Source: Branchiostoma floridae
Taxonomy: Eukaryota > Chordata > Leptocardii > Amphioxiformes > Branchiostomatidae
DNA: 64,000 bases
Direction: 5' to 3'
NCBI RefSeq assembly: GCF_000003815.2
Contig: NC_049982.1
Coordinates: forward strand, 27,891,320 to 27,955,319
Part shown: piece by piece, positions 51,401 through 59,617 of the stretch
How the letters are laid out: the number at the start of each line of letters is the position of its first letter
How positions within the stretch are numbered: the stretch's first letter is position 1
Notes under the pieces: model-generated
What the model was told of the DNA's origin: nothing
The model's input: only the letters and a program-made list of their open reading frames with translations
Database searches by the model: none
Position numbers and translations under genes: made by a program

Positions 51401-54400
51401 TTGTATCTTTGCTTTATGGAATTCAATAGAATGCCAATTATTTTTTTATTGCTAATGTAACTGACTGGCTTTTAGTTCACCAATGCCTTCTTTACACCTC
51501 AGGACTACCGCAATGGCCTGACGCTAACAGAGCTAAGTCCTGACATGAATGAAGACAAAAGCTGGTAAGTCACCAAGCTAGGATGTTGCATTCAGCAATG
51601 TGTTTCCTCTATCCTCGCGGTGGTCAAAGACAGCCACTGTCGTAGGTTTTATAATTCACTAAAAGCCATTTGTATGTATATTACGATATTGTGACTGCCG
51701 ATTAGACGCACCAGTTACCACCTTGTCACAGTTATGCGCGTTTGACTACAGTAGGTAATTATGTTCATTTCGCAGGTCCCTCCACCTGCCTGATGAAGGG
51801 AAATACGTGTGCAAACAAACGGGCCTGGGCGTGGTGACGCCCTACCCGCTGGGCGTGACGTCCTACAGGAGTGAGAACTGGTCCGACTACAGCTGGCCGG
51901 AGGAAGGGGAGGACTTGATGCCGGTGGGTCCGCTCCTTTCTATCCAGTGTGTGGACGTGGAGGGGCCGGTGGACCTCCTACTGCCGCACGTGATGCACCT
52001 GGCTAATGAAACAGGTAAGTAAATATTAATATTATCAAAGACTATTATTATAGATAGAATTTGTCTTTTGAGTTTTCTCATTTAAGTGGTTTATAGGTCC
52101 CAGAAAGATATTGTGACTTCGCTAAAGTCAATTTCAATGATAGTCCATATGGTGTGATATATTTGCGAAAACCTGCGCCTATTTAAGAAATATTGTCGTT
52201 TACATTTCGACATAGAAATCACAACAGAAGACCTACGAGTCGTGCACGTGGTGGGCGATTCCCCCGAGCTGCTGCCGGTTACAGAACTCACCTCTTCCCA
52301 CGCGGTGACCAGGTTCAAGAAAGGAAGCAAGTTTGGGGTGGTCGGAAAGAAAGACAAAGTATCGAGTGTCTCTACCGATGGCCTACTGACTGCATTCCGT
52401 TCAATAGAGGACTCTGACCTTTCCATACTGAACGTTTACATCGTGTCCAACGTTAGGTCCGTGCAAGAGGTAGGAACTTACTAATAAGTATGTGATTTTT
52501 TTTTAAATATGTAATACCAAGGGAACAAAAGTTGTGTTTCCGACCCTGGAAAAAAACTGCCAATCCCAGCATTTTATAGTCGACGGCTGGCTAAAGGTAT
52601 ACAATTTTCGATTTGACATTTTCGACCTGTCATCCTATATTCCACGCTAAGTTTGGACTTCAAATAGTTGATTTTATAATTTATAGTGAAAACTATAAAA
52701 AAAGGGGAAACCTGACGACCCCTATGTTTTTCAGGACCGTAACCGGAAACACATTTTTTTTGGCTTGGCCTAACTTCATGTATATTATTATGTATAAGCA
52801 TTTTTTTTGGATTTTAGCATGGCTGATTATAACATTGCTGTCAATGATATGGTATCGTTGACTTCTCTTTGTTGATTAAAATAACTCCTGTCATCTAGAC
52901 CATTGAACAGGACGAGAACAAATGGGGATCTACACACTGCCACACCGAGCCCTGTCAACTGCAGCAAGGTGGTAGATACTGCTTGGAAGGGAAAGTTACA
53001 AATGGTGAAGACATCTGTGTGTCTACATCTCCACAGGTTTGTTATTCGTTTGCTCTATGCATATCTGTTATCCTTATTGGTTACTACAAGCTTTATGTTA
53101 TTGTTTGGCAAATTTTCTAGAATTGAAATGAAAGTCCTCTTCACTGGGTCAATTTCACATTTCCAAAAATGTACATGTATTTTGAAAATATCTGCACAGT
53201 CATTTCTAGATGATGTTGGAAGTAATGTCCTATTTCATAAAAGTCGAAATGCAAATTGATTATCCTGTGGCTACTGTTCAATCAATCAATCGTGATGCAT
53301 TTGATGATAAGCAAAGGCAATAAATGAACACTGAAATGGCAAAATATCGTTTCCCTCATCAGCGATATCAAAATCAGATAAGTCAAATTTGCATTTACAC
53401 ACACTTTAAGTACAATGGAAAGCACATTGCACTCTTAAGAATGTATCCAACAAAGTCTAAATATTGGACTTTAATGATATACTATTGATAATGTATCATT
53501 AATAGGCCTTCCATTTATTTTCAGTTTCTGATCTTTGAGAACACTCTGGACACGAATAAGTTCTACAAAAAGTTCCGGGTCGAAGTTAGTGCAAATATTT
53601 GGAGCAGCACTACCTCGAGACTACTTTTGGAACTTCTAAAAACCAACAATGACGAAAGGAAACCTATCTTACAACTGACACTGGGTACGTATCGTTTCAT
53701 ATTGTTAATTCAAGACTGTACAAGCATGGTTCTTAATCAAGACGACATGTTGAGCTTCTAGTAAGTCGTATACATACGTGCATATCATTACCATAAAATC
53801 ATAATATTTTCTTTAAAATCATGAGTTTATGTAACAAAAAAATTTCAGAGGTACACACTGTGTGTATTTTGTTACTACCCCTGTTCTTAGCTTGTCTTTG
53901 TTGATTAAATTTACGGTACTGTTTGTTATACATATTCAGGACGCTACAAGCGAAGCTGCACTGCGGAAGAAACTGACAGCGGTGTGTCGACACCGACAGA
54001 GCCGCTGGAGTCTGTGAGGAGGCGACTGCAGGATACACTGAGCACTTCAGGTATCGTTATGTATATTTCCTAAAAGAGGGCCAGCCGGGCAGCTTTCGTG
54101 GAACAAAAACAAAAACGCAAAGCGTGCCATAAATAATTCAACAGAATGTCTTCTTTTGCATAGATTTTAATGTTTCGTTTTTGTAAACAGCCCGGCCGGA
54201 CCCCGGGTAGGAAATGTGACCTAGGCCTTAGGCGGGCGTTTAAGCTTGCAGCAGTATAGGGAATGTTTCGCCACTTTCCCCTTGCTTCACCGGCTGACGT
54301 GTAGCTCGCAGGTCCTCTACAAACATGTCTGCGCTCGGAATGTCACATCCTTGTTTAGGTCCCAAATTGGATACAAGATAACATTTTTTGAAATCGCAGT

Positions 54401-56354
54401 GTTGCGACTGGATTATTAATACCAATGCACTATGATTGTGATTCACCAAAATAGTGGCCTATTGGCGTATAGGCAGCTCCCATTGGCGCCATTTTTTTTC
54501 ATTTGCGACATTTGTTTTCTTCTAATTTGAAAACAAAAAGAATTAGATATTCAAGACAATGGATTGACACTCATTGGCGCTTTATAAAAACTAGTTGTCT
54601 TTTGCAAAACACAACAGGCGCTAGGCGCGACCCAGAGAGATATCTGCTAAAGGTACAAAATATACAAAATATAAATATAAAATCATGACGATTCTAATCA
54701 AGAAGCAACTCCATTTGCTCATATGTTTATATTTGTTGAACTGTTGACCGTTTATAAGATTAAGAGCTACTAGTATGTAATGGGAAAAACTTAAAACTCA
54801 GGGATCAACTGATCATGACTAACTCATGTCGTCATAATCTCGATGGTATATTTGAAATAGCACAATGCCACGGCACATTCCTCAATTCAAATGCCCTGTT
54901 TATGGGGCAATGGCGAATAGAAACTCCTAAAGTAATCCAAGAACGGATTGTTCAGAAAAAAATAGGTAAACTAAAAATACGGAGAATTGTACATAATGTT
55001 GACGCTAATTTGCACTCTTTGTTGACGATTTTCACTGAAATTGATTTTTGTTTCATGTGAGGTGACGACGTCAATACGGAAATCGTTTCCGTGAAAACGT
55101 CTGATCATTCGCCATCTGATGTAAAGAAAACAGACGTTCCTGTGCGTCGACGGACAGACGATGGAGCAGGACCCAGCGGGATGCATACGTTACCAAGACA
55201 TAAAGGTGAAAACCGATACCTAAGTAGCATCAAATACGATTAAGTTACAACAAATACTATTTATAAAGTAAAAAAAAATTGATCACCTAGCCTGTTATAC
55301 ATACATACACACGTGTTAATCGCTCCCAGATCGCATGCTAGTCAAGATGTAAACACGGATCGCCTCTGTAGCCAAAGTTACCTGTATCGTTAATGCTGTT
55401 ATTGTGTATTGTATATTGTATTGTTACCAGGGCTAGCCCTTGATAATAGCCTCCGGCTAGTTGGGTAGCCCAGGCTGTGTTTCTCCTGATTATACAACCG
55501 AATAAATCAAATCAAATACATACAAACTGCCAAAATAAAGGTTATCAACGATAAAGAAAGTCTGCTGATTACAGTGAACTTTTTAAATCGGCAAGTACAA
55601 ATAAACGGTATTTTCAACAAAAGCGACAAACTGACAAGCTGCCATCTGTCATCTTCGTGCTAGGTGGAGCAAGTGAAACTTGATTTTATAACTGCTTTTC
55701 CTTCATTGCAGAGAGACGTTCAAGGCCCTCTAAGCCGATCTGTAGAGGTTATTGATCCTTCAATCTATAATACCTTATCATCAATCTATGATACCCTATG
55801 CTAATTTCTATATTATTAATTTGTAGACTTTGATGCCTGTGTTCCAGTTCACGTTGAAGAGTATTTCGACGAAGTAATCAGCAAAGTCAGCTACAAGTGG
55901 GATGAGTTAGCCCGCAAGCTAGGGTTCGATCGAGGCGACATCAAAGCTATTGAAACTACGGTGTCATTGCGTGACCCTGACCAAAGGTGCAGGGAAATAC
56001 TAGAAAGGTGGAGTAACAAACATGCTAGTGAGGCTACTTTGCAGGATTTGCAACAGGCCCTCACCAAGATTGGAGAAAGGCGGACAGCAGAAGACCTAGA
56101 AGGTATGTTTTCAATTGTCTCTAGTAAAAACAACAAATTACGTTACACACGTGTTAACATTACATAAGAAAATGCCGTTATCCCACTTTTGGCTGAAATA
56201 TAATACAATCAAGATAATACAGTGATTGTCTCAAGCAACACACGAACGGTATTTTTGCTTTTTTACTTCTAATTCTGGGTTTGCAGGTGCGGCAGCATCA
56301 CACAGCCGAAGTATTCATTTGGTCGTGGCCTTTTTTGTTGAGATTGTAATATAA
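21135..56354 (+). CDS. Multi-domain CARD-TIR-ROC-COR-(death fold)-TIR-Death-ZU5-UPA-Death protein (spliced, 21 exons)
   Basis: I joined 21 exons by GT-AG boundaries and phase: 21135-21423, 21752-22222, 22891-23130, 23229-23324, 23610-24029, 24203-24309, 24895-26045, 26383-26441, 26806-27066, 50203-50615, 50736-50757, 51005-51255, 51503-51564, 51776-52014, 52216-52469, 52899-53036, 53525-53684, 53940-54050, 55062-55205, 55827-56102 and 56287-56354. The sum is 5,232 nt, an open frame of 1,743 codons plus stop. An in-frame TAA sits directly before the first ATG (MM), fixing the start; a probable 5'-UTR acceptor lies at 21101-21102. Most junctions are phase 1. The domains suggest an intracellular signalling scaffold; no signal peptide or clear membrane segment is seen. 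Weak points are the GTTGGA donor after the TIR exon and the ~23-kb intron of satellite DNA, which could separate two genes. The COR exon also runs into a stop at 26058 if its donor is not used, so a short isoform is possible. Confidence 0.7.
21752..22222 (+). CDS. Exon 2: TIR domain
   Basis: Residues 97-253. The first strand RVFVIHAGEDKDSFVRPL is a TIR box 1, followed by a QGLAETDIFFDYSSIKPGDNI segment (box-2/BB-loop region), AVVVVSSSLLNKHYWPKFEYE, and IFPIWFD. A W-x-x-x-E is present as WPKFE, so the glutamate that is catalytic in NADase-type TIRs and conserved in TLR-type TIRs is retained. TIR domains oligomerise to signal, and some cleave NAD+; which applies here cannot be told from sequence. 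The acceptor is TTTTCCTAG|GA. The donor CAG|GTTGGA is non-optimal; AAA|GTGGCG 21 nt upstream is an alternative that also keeps frame. Confidence 0.87.
22891..24309 (+). CDS. Exons 3-6: ROC (Ras-of-complex) GTPase domain
   Basis: Exons 22891-23130, 23229-23324, 23610-24029 and 24203-24309, residues 254-541. Guanine-nucleotide motifs are visible: P-loop GQYRSGKT (290-297), a switch-I-like TDGINI, G3 DFGGQ (454-458) in WDFGGQATYYGTHHCF, and G4 THKD (534-537). These are hallmarks of ROC domains of ROCO proteins, GTPases that always precede a COR dimerisation domain; COR follows here. The stretch from about residue 333 to 445 is Ser/Thr/Glu-rich and inserted between switch I and G3, making the domain much longer than the usual ~200 residues. 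All key nucleotide-binding residues are intact, so GTP binding is expected. Junctions are phase 1 except the last, which is phase 0. Confidence 0.88.
24895..26045 (+). CDS. Exon 7: COR (C-terminal of ROC) domain
   Basis: Residues 542-925, encoded by one large exon. It begins with the end of the ROC fold (KLVMPEIFAVDN) and continues into a COR pattern: EEIPISWLHLKSKL, VLTFLHDRGDIIFLDE, VTLRPQVMIDVFKTIIT, W followed by KEGVLSDKLLTRIW, and LMEKYYLLCNA. COR domains dimerise ROCO proteins and relay the nucleotide state. The distal part (YFVPALLNCERNNE to the Cys cluster KLCCCKQHDD) resembles the second COR lobe. If the TCAGG|GTACG donor at 26046 is not used, translation stops 13 nt further on at a TGA (26056-26058). 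AATAAA near 26520 could then serve a short isoform ending after COR. The next exon keeps phase 2. Confidence 0.87.
26383..27066 (+). CDS. Exons 8-9: linker and CARD/DED-like death-fold module
   Basis: Exons 26383-26441 (short linker, acceptor TTTCTTACCAG) and 26806-27066. The second holds about 87 residues, including LSLDQCDRTRNQLTPKQRVQ and VLVRLVENRYLLGAAVEM, then CCPEFMDCFLREER. Helix spacing and the acidic/basic pattern resemble a divergent CARD or DED, but no subtype can be fixed by eye. The donor GAACGAG|GTATGT leaves phase 1. The next exon able to accept that phase with recognisable coding sequence lies 23 kb away (50203), beyond the satellite array. Immediately downstream are a LINE tail and then the array, so no terminal exon is visible here. 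That favours continuation into the downstream exons, but a missing exon in unassembled sequence cannot be excluded. Confidence 0.6.
27068..27205 (-). mobile_element. LINE 3'-end fragment next to the satellite
   Basis: Read on the minus strand this gives RRDTGLQADNLGKAMDDRDF, which resembles the extreme C-terminus of LINE reverse transcriptases (DTGL...L..AM.DR..W). It is followed by short AAGTCAAGT repeats, typical of a LINE tail. The call is by pattern only. Confidence 0.4.
30142..30614. other. Assembly gap (N)
   Basis: Run of 473 N within the satellite array. Confidence 0.99.
32233..32437. other. Assembly gap (N)
   Basis: Run of 205 N within the satellite array, equal to about one unit. 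Confidence 0.99.
33927..34411. other. Assembly gap (N)
   Basis: Run of 485 N within the satellite array. Confidence 0.99.
35212..35394. other. Assembly gap (N)
   Basis: Run of 183 N within the satellite array. Confidence 0.99.
36711..36817. other. Assembly gap (N)
   Basis: Run of 107 N within the satellite array. Confidence 0.99.
38875..38974. other. Assembly gap (N)
   Basis: Run of exactly 100 N, probably a default gap size rather than a measured one. Confidence 0.99.
40043..40349. other. Assembly gap (N)
   Basis: Run of 307 N within the satellite array. Confidence 0.99.
42533..42656. other. Assembly gap (N)
   Basis: Run of 124 N within the satellite array. Confidence 0.99.
45384..45674. 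other. Assembly gap (N)
   Basis: Run of 291 N within the satellite array. Confidence 0.99.
50203..50615 (+). CDS. Exon 10: second, degenerate TIR domain
   Basis: Residues 1032-1169. After the acceptor CTTTTTCAG the sequence reads GKELAILHTDDYTTEFVLPL, a TIR-like first strand and helix. Then come VPCHTEIVSSSDSITEKTVE, KMVLLVISPQALHHQHWSNL and LLLPILLYPQ, matching the order of TIR strands. The residue four places after the conserved Trp is Thr (WSNLT) rather than the Glu present in the first TIR, so NADase activity is unlikely and a scaffold role is more plausible. It ends in phase 0 at ATACAAAAG|GTCGTC and is followed by a 22-nt micro-exon (50736-50757). The call rests on pattern only; a related Rossmann-like fold is the alternative. 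Confidence 0.7.
50736..51255 (+). CDS. Exons 11-12: micro-exon and first Death domain
   Basis: A 22-nt exon (50736-50757, VVIGEEE, consensus donor GTAAGT) joins in phase 1 to exon 51005-51255. The latter encodes a Death domain of about 80 residues. It begins LYQISKAVGEVWTRLGQELG, continues LEPSVLDDVKGD, VQTTLQMLKAWRIK and LHYLPQLAEALQNIG, and ends VDQAKAVQE. The helix 2-3 pattern (W..LG.ELGL....LD) and the helix 4 pattern (ML.AW) are characteristic. Death domains form hetero-oligomers with other Death domains in apoptosis and NF-kB signalling. Its place between a TIR and a ZU5 is unusual, because in PIDD1, UNC5 and ankyrins the Death domain follows UPA. A second one does follow UPA here. Confidence 0.82.
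51503..52469 (+). CDS. Exons 13-15: ZU5 / FIIND-type domain
   Basis: Exons 51503-51564, 51776-52014 and 52216-52469, residues about 1261-1445. The pattern is that of the ZU5 half of a FIIND: SLHLPDEGKYVCKQTGLGVV, a YRSENW strand, then MPVGPLLSIQCVDVEGPVDL and LLPHVMHLAN, with VVHVVGD and TELTSSHAVTRF further on. The VGPLLSI and LPH signatures are those of NLRP1/CARD8 FIIND, PIDD1 and UNC5 ZU5 domains. Where self-cleaving FIINDs have Phe-Ser, the best alignment here gives Phe-Gly (GSKFGVVG). The cleavage serine is therefore apparently missing and the protein is probably not autoprocessed at that point, as in UNC5. All three introns carry consensus donors. Confidence 0.83.
52899..53684 (+). CDS. 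Exons 16-17: UPA domain
   Basis: Exons 52899-53036 and 53525-53684, continuing from SDLSILNVYIVSNVRSVQE at the end of the previous exon. The sequence runs TIEQDENKWGSTHCHTEPCQ, then LQQGGRYCLEGKV, FLIFENTLDTNKFYKKFRVE, SRLLLELL and ILQLTLG. This matches the UPA (UNC5-PIDD-ankyrin) half that follows ZU5 in FIIND proteins: a strand giving 'lnvYiv' in place of 'hLYLI', a GGRY-type turn and a closing beta pair. In UNC5 the UPA packs on ZU5 and the Death domain in a closed, inactive form; an equivalent supramodule is expected here. Junction phases are 0, 0 and 1. Cysteines are more numerous than usual (five in the first exon). Confidence 0.75.
53940..55205 (+). CDS. Exons 18-19: polar linker between UPA and Death domain
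   Basis: Exons 53940-54050 and 55062-55205, both symmetric phase 1. They encode about 85 residues with no fold I recognise: Ser/Thr/Glu/Asp-rich with arginine clusters (SVRRRLQDTL, PVRRRTDDG). The first contains EETDSGVSTPTEP, a phosphorylation-prone stretch. The composition suggests a flexible tether between the ZU5-UPA supramodule and the last Death domain. The acceptor of the second exon (TTTTTGTTTCATGTGAG) is preceded by a moderate pyrimidine run. Because both exons are symmetric, they could be skipped without changing frame. The first donor is TCAG|GTATCG, the second AAAG|GTGAAA. Confidence 0.6.
55425..55518 (+). mobile_element. LINE 3'-UTR fragment
   Basis: The sequence TACCAGGGCTAGCCCTTGAT, then GCCTCCGGCTAGTTGGGTA, ending in AACCGAATAAATCAAATCAA, has the look of an L2/Crack-type LINE 3' end with a short tandem tail. 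It lies in the intron before exon 20. Confidence 0.5.
55827..56102 (+). CDS. Exon 20: C-terminal Death domain
   Basis: Residues about 1630-1721. This is a textbook Death domain: VHVEEYFDEVISKVSYKWDE, LARKLGFDRGDIKAIETT, DPDQRCREILERWSNK, then ATLQDLQQALTKIGERRTAE. The W..LA.KLGF...DI..IE pattern and the helix 4 ...ILE.W are the usual signature, closer to the family norm than the Death domain in exon 12. Following ZU5-UPA it completes the PIDD1/UNC5/ankyrin C-terminal order. In those families it recruits partner Death domains such as RAIDD, or is masked by UPA. The exon is symmetric (phase 1 at both ends), with acceptor AATTTGTAG and donor GAAG|GTATGT. Confidence 0.9.
56287..56354 (+). CDS. 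Exon 21: terminal exon (preferred), hydrophobic tail
   Basis: A strong acceptor (long T-rich run ending GGGTTTGCAG) joins in phase 1 and gives about 22 residues ending HLVVAFFVEIVI before TAA. AATAAA follows about 80 nt later, which is why I prefer this as the last exon. An alternative last exon at 56502-56536 (acceptor CCTTACACAG) also joins in phase and would end in a short polar tail, SAQGQSSTG. The two would give proteins of about 1,743 and 1,732 residues. The hydrophobic tail is too short to be called a membrane anchor with any confidence. Confidence 0.45.
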
Positions 56355-56435
56355 TGTGTACGATTGTACTGTCATTGCTCGTTATAATTATGCATTCACT
56401 GTTGCCGATTAAAAATGGTCTCTCACGACAAGGTG

Positions 56436-56441
56436 AATAAA
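56436..56441 (+). terminator. Candidate polyadenylation signal AATAAA
   Basis: AATAAA lies 82 nt after the preferred stop codon and before the minisatellite. It suits an mRNA ending at exon 21. Confidence 0.45.
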
Positions 56442-56501
56442 ACATTTAAGATCATGAGGTAGATAGATAAGTAATCTTTACCTACCTTTGTCCTTACACA
56501 G

Positions 56502-56536
56502 GCATCTCAGCACAGGGACAGAGCAGCACTGGGTGA
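56502..56536 (+). CDS. Alternative terminal exon
   Basis: The acceptor TTTGTCCTTACACAG is followed by an in-phase 35-nt segment ending in TGA. It competes with the terminal exon at 56287 and ends about 50 bp before an inserted transposable element. Only transcripts can decide between them. Confidence 0.3.
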
Positions 56537-56586
56537 ACTTCAATCGGAAAAGCGCGAACATGTAAAATATCGAAAATGTTAGTTTA

Positions 56587-57665
56587 ACGGGGGCCGCCCT
56601 AAGATGCCCGCTTTTTTACGCGCTCGAACTCACGGCGCTCCATCACTAGTTGCCAAAGAGTGGTCAAGTTTTGATCAATGAGTTTTAACACATTCATCTA
56701 GAGACCATACTTGAATAAAGAAGGCATCCATACTGTTCATGAACCCTTCATCCTCCGCGTTACAACTGGTAAACACCGAGGACTTTATCGTGAATATAAA
56801 TTCCGATTTTGAGCTGCGTTAAACAGTGCGCCCTAACTTGCCCCGCTTTTGGAATTTGCTCTCTTCGGAAGCTGGTGACCAATTTAGACAAACATTAATA
56901 AAAATTCTAATTTTATGATATATTAGCTTTCTTTTGACAGTAGAATTGTGTTTGTGTGTGCTTCCTGTCTCCCTCGAGGATGGCTAAATCTTTCACAAGC
57001 CAGGTCGTGTTTTCATGGGAAATGGGCGAAATGCACTGAATGCGGCGGCCCGACTAACAAAATCATTACGAAAAACGACAACGCCAAAATCACAAATAAC
57101 TCGGTGTACGTATTGGGAAACATATTCGACATCACTCTGTGAAGTTTCATTTTTATAGACGGTACGAATCTTTTGTTAGAGTAACAAATCTTTTGGGCGT
57201 TCGCTAGTCTGCCACCTGCGGGGCCACACTCCCTGGGGAAAACAACGGCGGTGATGCTTATGTTGTTTTTTCTATGGCCGGTCTTTTACTCAACAAACAT
57301 TTGAAGACCAATATTTGTAGTGTTTTGGGAAGCTTTATTTCTTATGTGTATGTCAGTTGTGTGACTGTTTTTTTACTGGTTGTTTATTTATGGACACGAG
57401 CCACCAATACCTAGTAACAGGTGACCACAGTGATTCGGCGCAAGCGCTACCAAAATTATTGTGAAAATTCTGTCTTCAAAAACAGGGAAGTGAATATGTG
57501 TAAAAAACATTTTAATAGAAAAAAAGCTGTTTGTTTGGACTTGGTTTATTACCTTTCTAATCATCATAGTCGGTGGCAACAAAAACGGCGTACTTATGCA
57601 TATTAATAAGATCAGCAAAAAATCCGGGCATCTTAGGGCAGGGCGCATCTTAGGGCGGCCCCCGT
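56587..57665. mobile_element. ~1.08-kb non-autonomous DNA transposon with terminal inverted repeats
   Basis: The termini are inverted copies: ACGGGGGCCGCCCTAAGATG at 56587 and its complement ending at 57665, continuing through GCCCG. The right end holds a second partial copy of the terminal motif. TA flanks both sides (56585-56586 and 57666-57667), consistent with a TA target duplication. No transposase frame is visible. It is inserted inside a minisatellite, just beyond the immune-type gene. Confidence 0.75.
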
Positions 57666-58055
57666 TATATGAACATGACGTGTGAACAGTATCGGATTTT
57701 AATCAATTTTGTATGAAATTGACGTGTAAAGAGTGTAAACAATACCGATAATGTTAAAGTTTTGTAAGTATGAACATGACGTGTGAACAGTGTTGATAAT
57801 ATTGAATATGATACAATTTTTTAAGGATAAACATGACTTGTGAACAGTGTGAACAATACCGATAATGTTACAGTTTTGTAATCATGAACATAACGTGTGA
57901 ACAGTGTAAACGATATTTAAAATGTTACAGTGTTGTAAATATGAAAAAAAAACTGTGAACAATATGAAAATGTTACGGTTTTCAAAGTATGAAAATGACA
58001 TGTAAATAGTGTGAACAATTTTGAAATGTTACGGTTTGGTAAGTACGGAAATGAT
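57666..58055 (+). repeat. Degenerate minisatellite, unit ~60 bp
   Basis: About six diverged units of the form ATGAACATGACGTGTGAACA, GTGTGAACAATACCGATAAT, GTTACAGTTTTGTAAGT. A further partial unit (GAACATG...AATGTTAG) lies at 56556-56586 on the far side of the transposon, so the element split the array. Confidence 0.75.
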
Positions 58056-58700
58056 GAGAATTCTCGTAGTAATTAAGAACACGATGCACTGTCAAATGAT
58101 TTATGGTGTGTTTTTGCAAACCACCGTGGAGTATCATTGACAAACGCAAATGAAACATGTTGTGAATATGGTAGTAGTGACTGTTTTATCATATTTCAAA
58201 ACATGGAATTCAAAATAAAACAGAATAACGCAAGTCTTGATATTCTTGTGCGCCTTAAGCTAAAGACCTTCTTATGAAGATCGAGTTGTTTGGCCTTTTC
58301 TTTTAAGCGTTAAATGCTACGAGAAATACATTGATTACATTAGCATTTACTTTATGTCTCCTCTTTGAAATAAGTTGAAACAAACGTCGTACTCTTTCTT
58401 GCTAAAATTTCATTACAAAGATATTGAAGTAAATCATAATATCTTATTTTAATGGTCTCACCTTATGCTACGTAATTCAAAATCGTCGCATGCAATGGCG
58501 TAAACAAGCAGCAGCAAAAATATGAAAAAAAAATCAGTCAATTTGTCACGAGGACCATGCCTGATTAGTCGATAGGGACGTCGATAACACTGTGATATTA
58601 GTAATCGGAGTTTTTAGTGAGTTGACAGGTGGATAAGTCTTGCGCCGTTTTGGAATTTTAGCCTTTTTAGGAACACAAAAGACGCACAGTATAAAATAGA

Positions 58701-58940
58701 ATGGAAGGATATACTGAGGGTGTCAGAGAATCTTCGAACGGTGTTGATCAAGAATCAAGTGTTGATCGACAGGGCAGTACTGAGCATGGTTCAGAACTTT
58801 GTGGACCTGAAGAAAATGGCAAGGAGTCAAGCGTTCCCGTAACAAGTCAAAAACAGGGTAAAGAAACACATTCAATCGTCTATGGAGCAGAAACGGGCGA
58901 CAAGGAGCCAAGCAGTGTGGCTTACGATGGAGACACCGAA
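58701..58940 (+). CDS. N-terminal exon of a paralogous pair (copy 1), partial or decayed
   Basis: About 80 residues from the ATG, rich in Glu, Ser and Gly: MEGYTEGVRESSNG, then repeated short motifs such as LCGPEENGKESS and VYGAETGDKEPSSVAYDGD. The last motif is closely matched by VYGAESSNEEPSSAAYDGG in the exon at 62413, and upstream DNA is also shared, so the two are duplicates. After DGDTE the similarity ends and the frame runs into a stop at 59018. No consensus donor is visible at the matching point. The region looks like a cytoplasmic, unstructured N-terminus. Whether it joins the NHL sequence 145 bp downstream is unclear, because the phases do not match directly. It may be a truncated gene copy. 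Confidence 0.5.
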
Positions 58941-59084
58941 GTGGTCCTAATGACAATGCAAAGAAAATGTACCCTCGCGTTATTGCTATTGACGGAATGG
59001 CGCATTTGTAGGTTGTAGGTCGTATGATCAAGCAAACACATGCTTTTGGCGTGGTACGGTAAAACCGTTATGGCGGCATGCCAG

Positions 59085-59617
59085 TGACTAAATTCAAAAG
59101 AGAGGGTTACGGTATAGGGACTCCTGGCATTGCCGTGAACGTCCATAATAATACAGTCATCCTAGCTGGCCGTGATGACATTTTAAGTTTCAAACCTGAC
59201 GGCTCGCTCAATCATAAGTTCAGAAAAACAAAGACATACGGTCTCTTATTTGTGGCATCAGACAAGGAACATATCTACGTTACCGTAAATCATGTCCAGG
59301 TTTACGATCACTCTGGGGTTCCTTTGTTTAAATTTGAAGATGGCGAACCCAGTGTTGGTCGTTTGAGGCATCCTGAGGGTATTCTTGTGGATTCCTTTGG
59401 TCACATCATGGTGGCAAACCGAGGAAACGGCAGTGTGGACATGTTTACCAGCCAGGGTGATTTTGTTCGCACAGTGGACAAAACAACATCACCCATGGGC
59501 ATTGCTATAGGGCCACATGGGCATTTGGTTGTGACGAACATATTTGACGACACGGTAACCATTTTTTCCACCCCAGATGCCAGTTCAGTAATTTTTTGTA
59601 ACCTTTGCCTACTTTAG
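59085..59617 (+). CDS. Partial NHL-repeat (beta-propeller) exon
   Basis: About 178 residues showing the NHL/TRIM C-terminal pattern: TPGIAVNVHNNTVILAGRDD with ILSFKPDGS, then HIYVTVNHVQVYDHSGVPLF, RLRHPEGILVDSFGHIMVAN with RGNGSVDMFTSQGDFVR, and SPMGIAIGPHGHLVVTNIFD with VTIFS. That is about four blades where a complete propeller usually has six, and the frame ends shortly after the fourth at TAG. Start options are a splice acceptor CATGCCAG (59077-59084) in phase 1, or an ATG at 59078. NHL propellers bind RNA or protein partners. The short length and the missing link to an upstream exon suggest a truncated or rearranged copy, though a gene with exons I cannot see is also possible. Confidence 0.6.
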
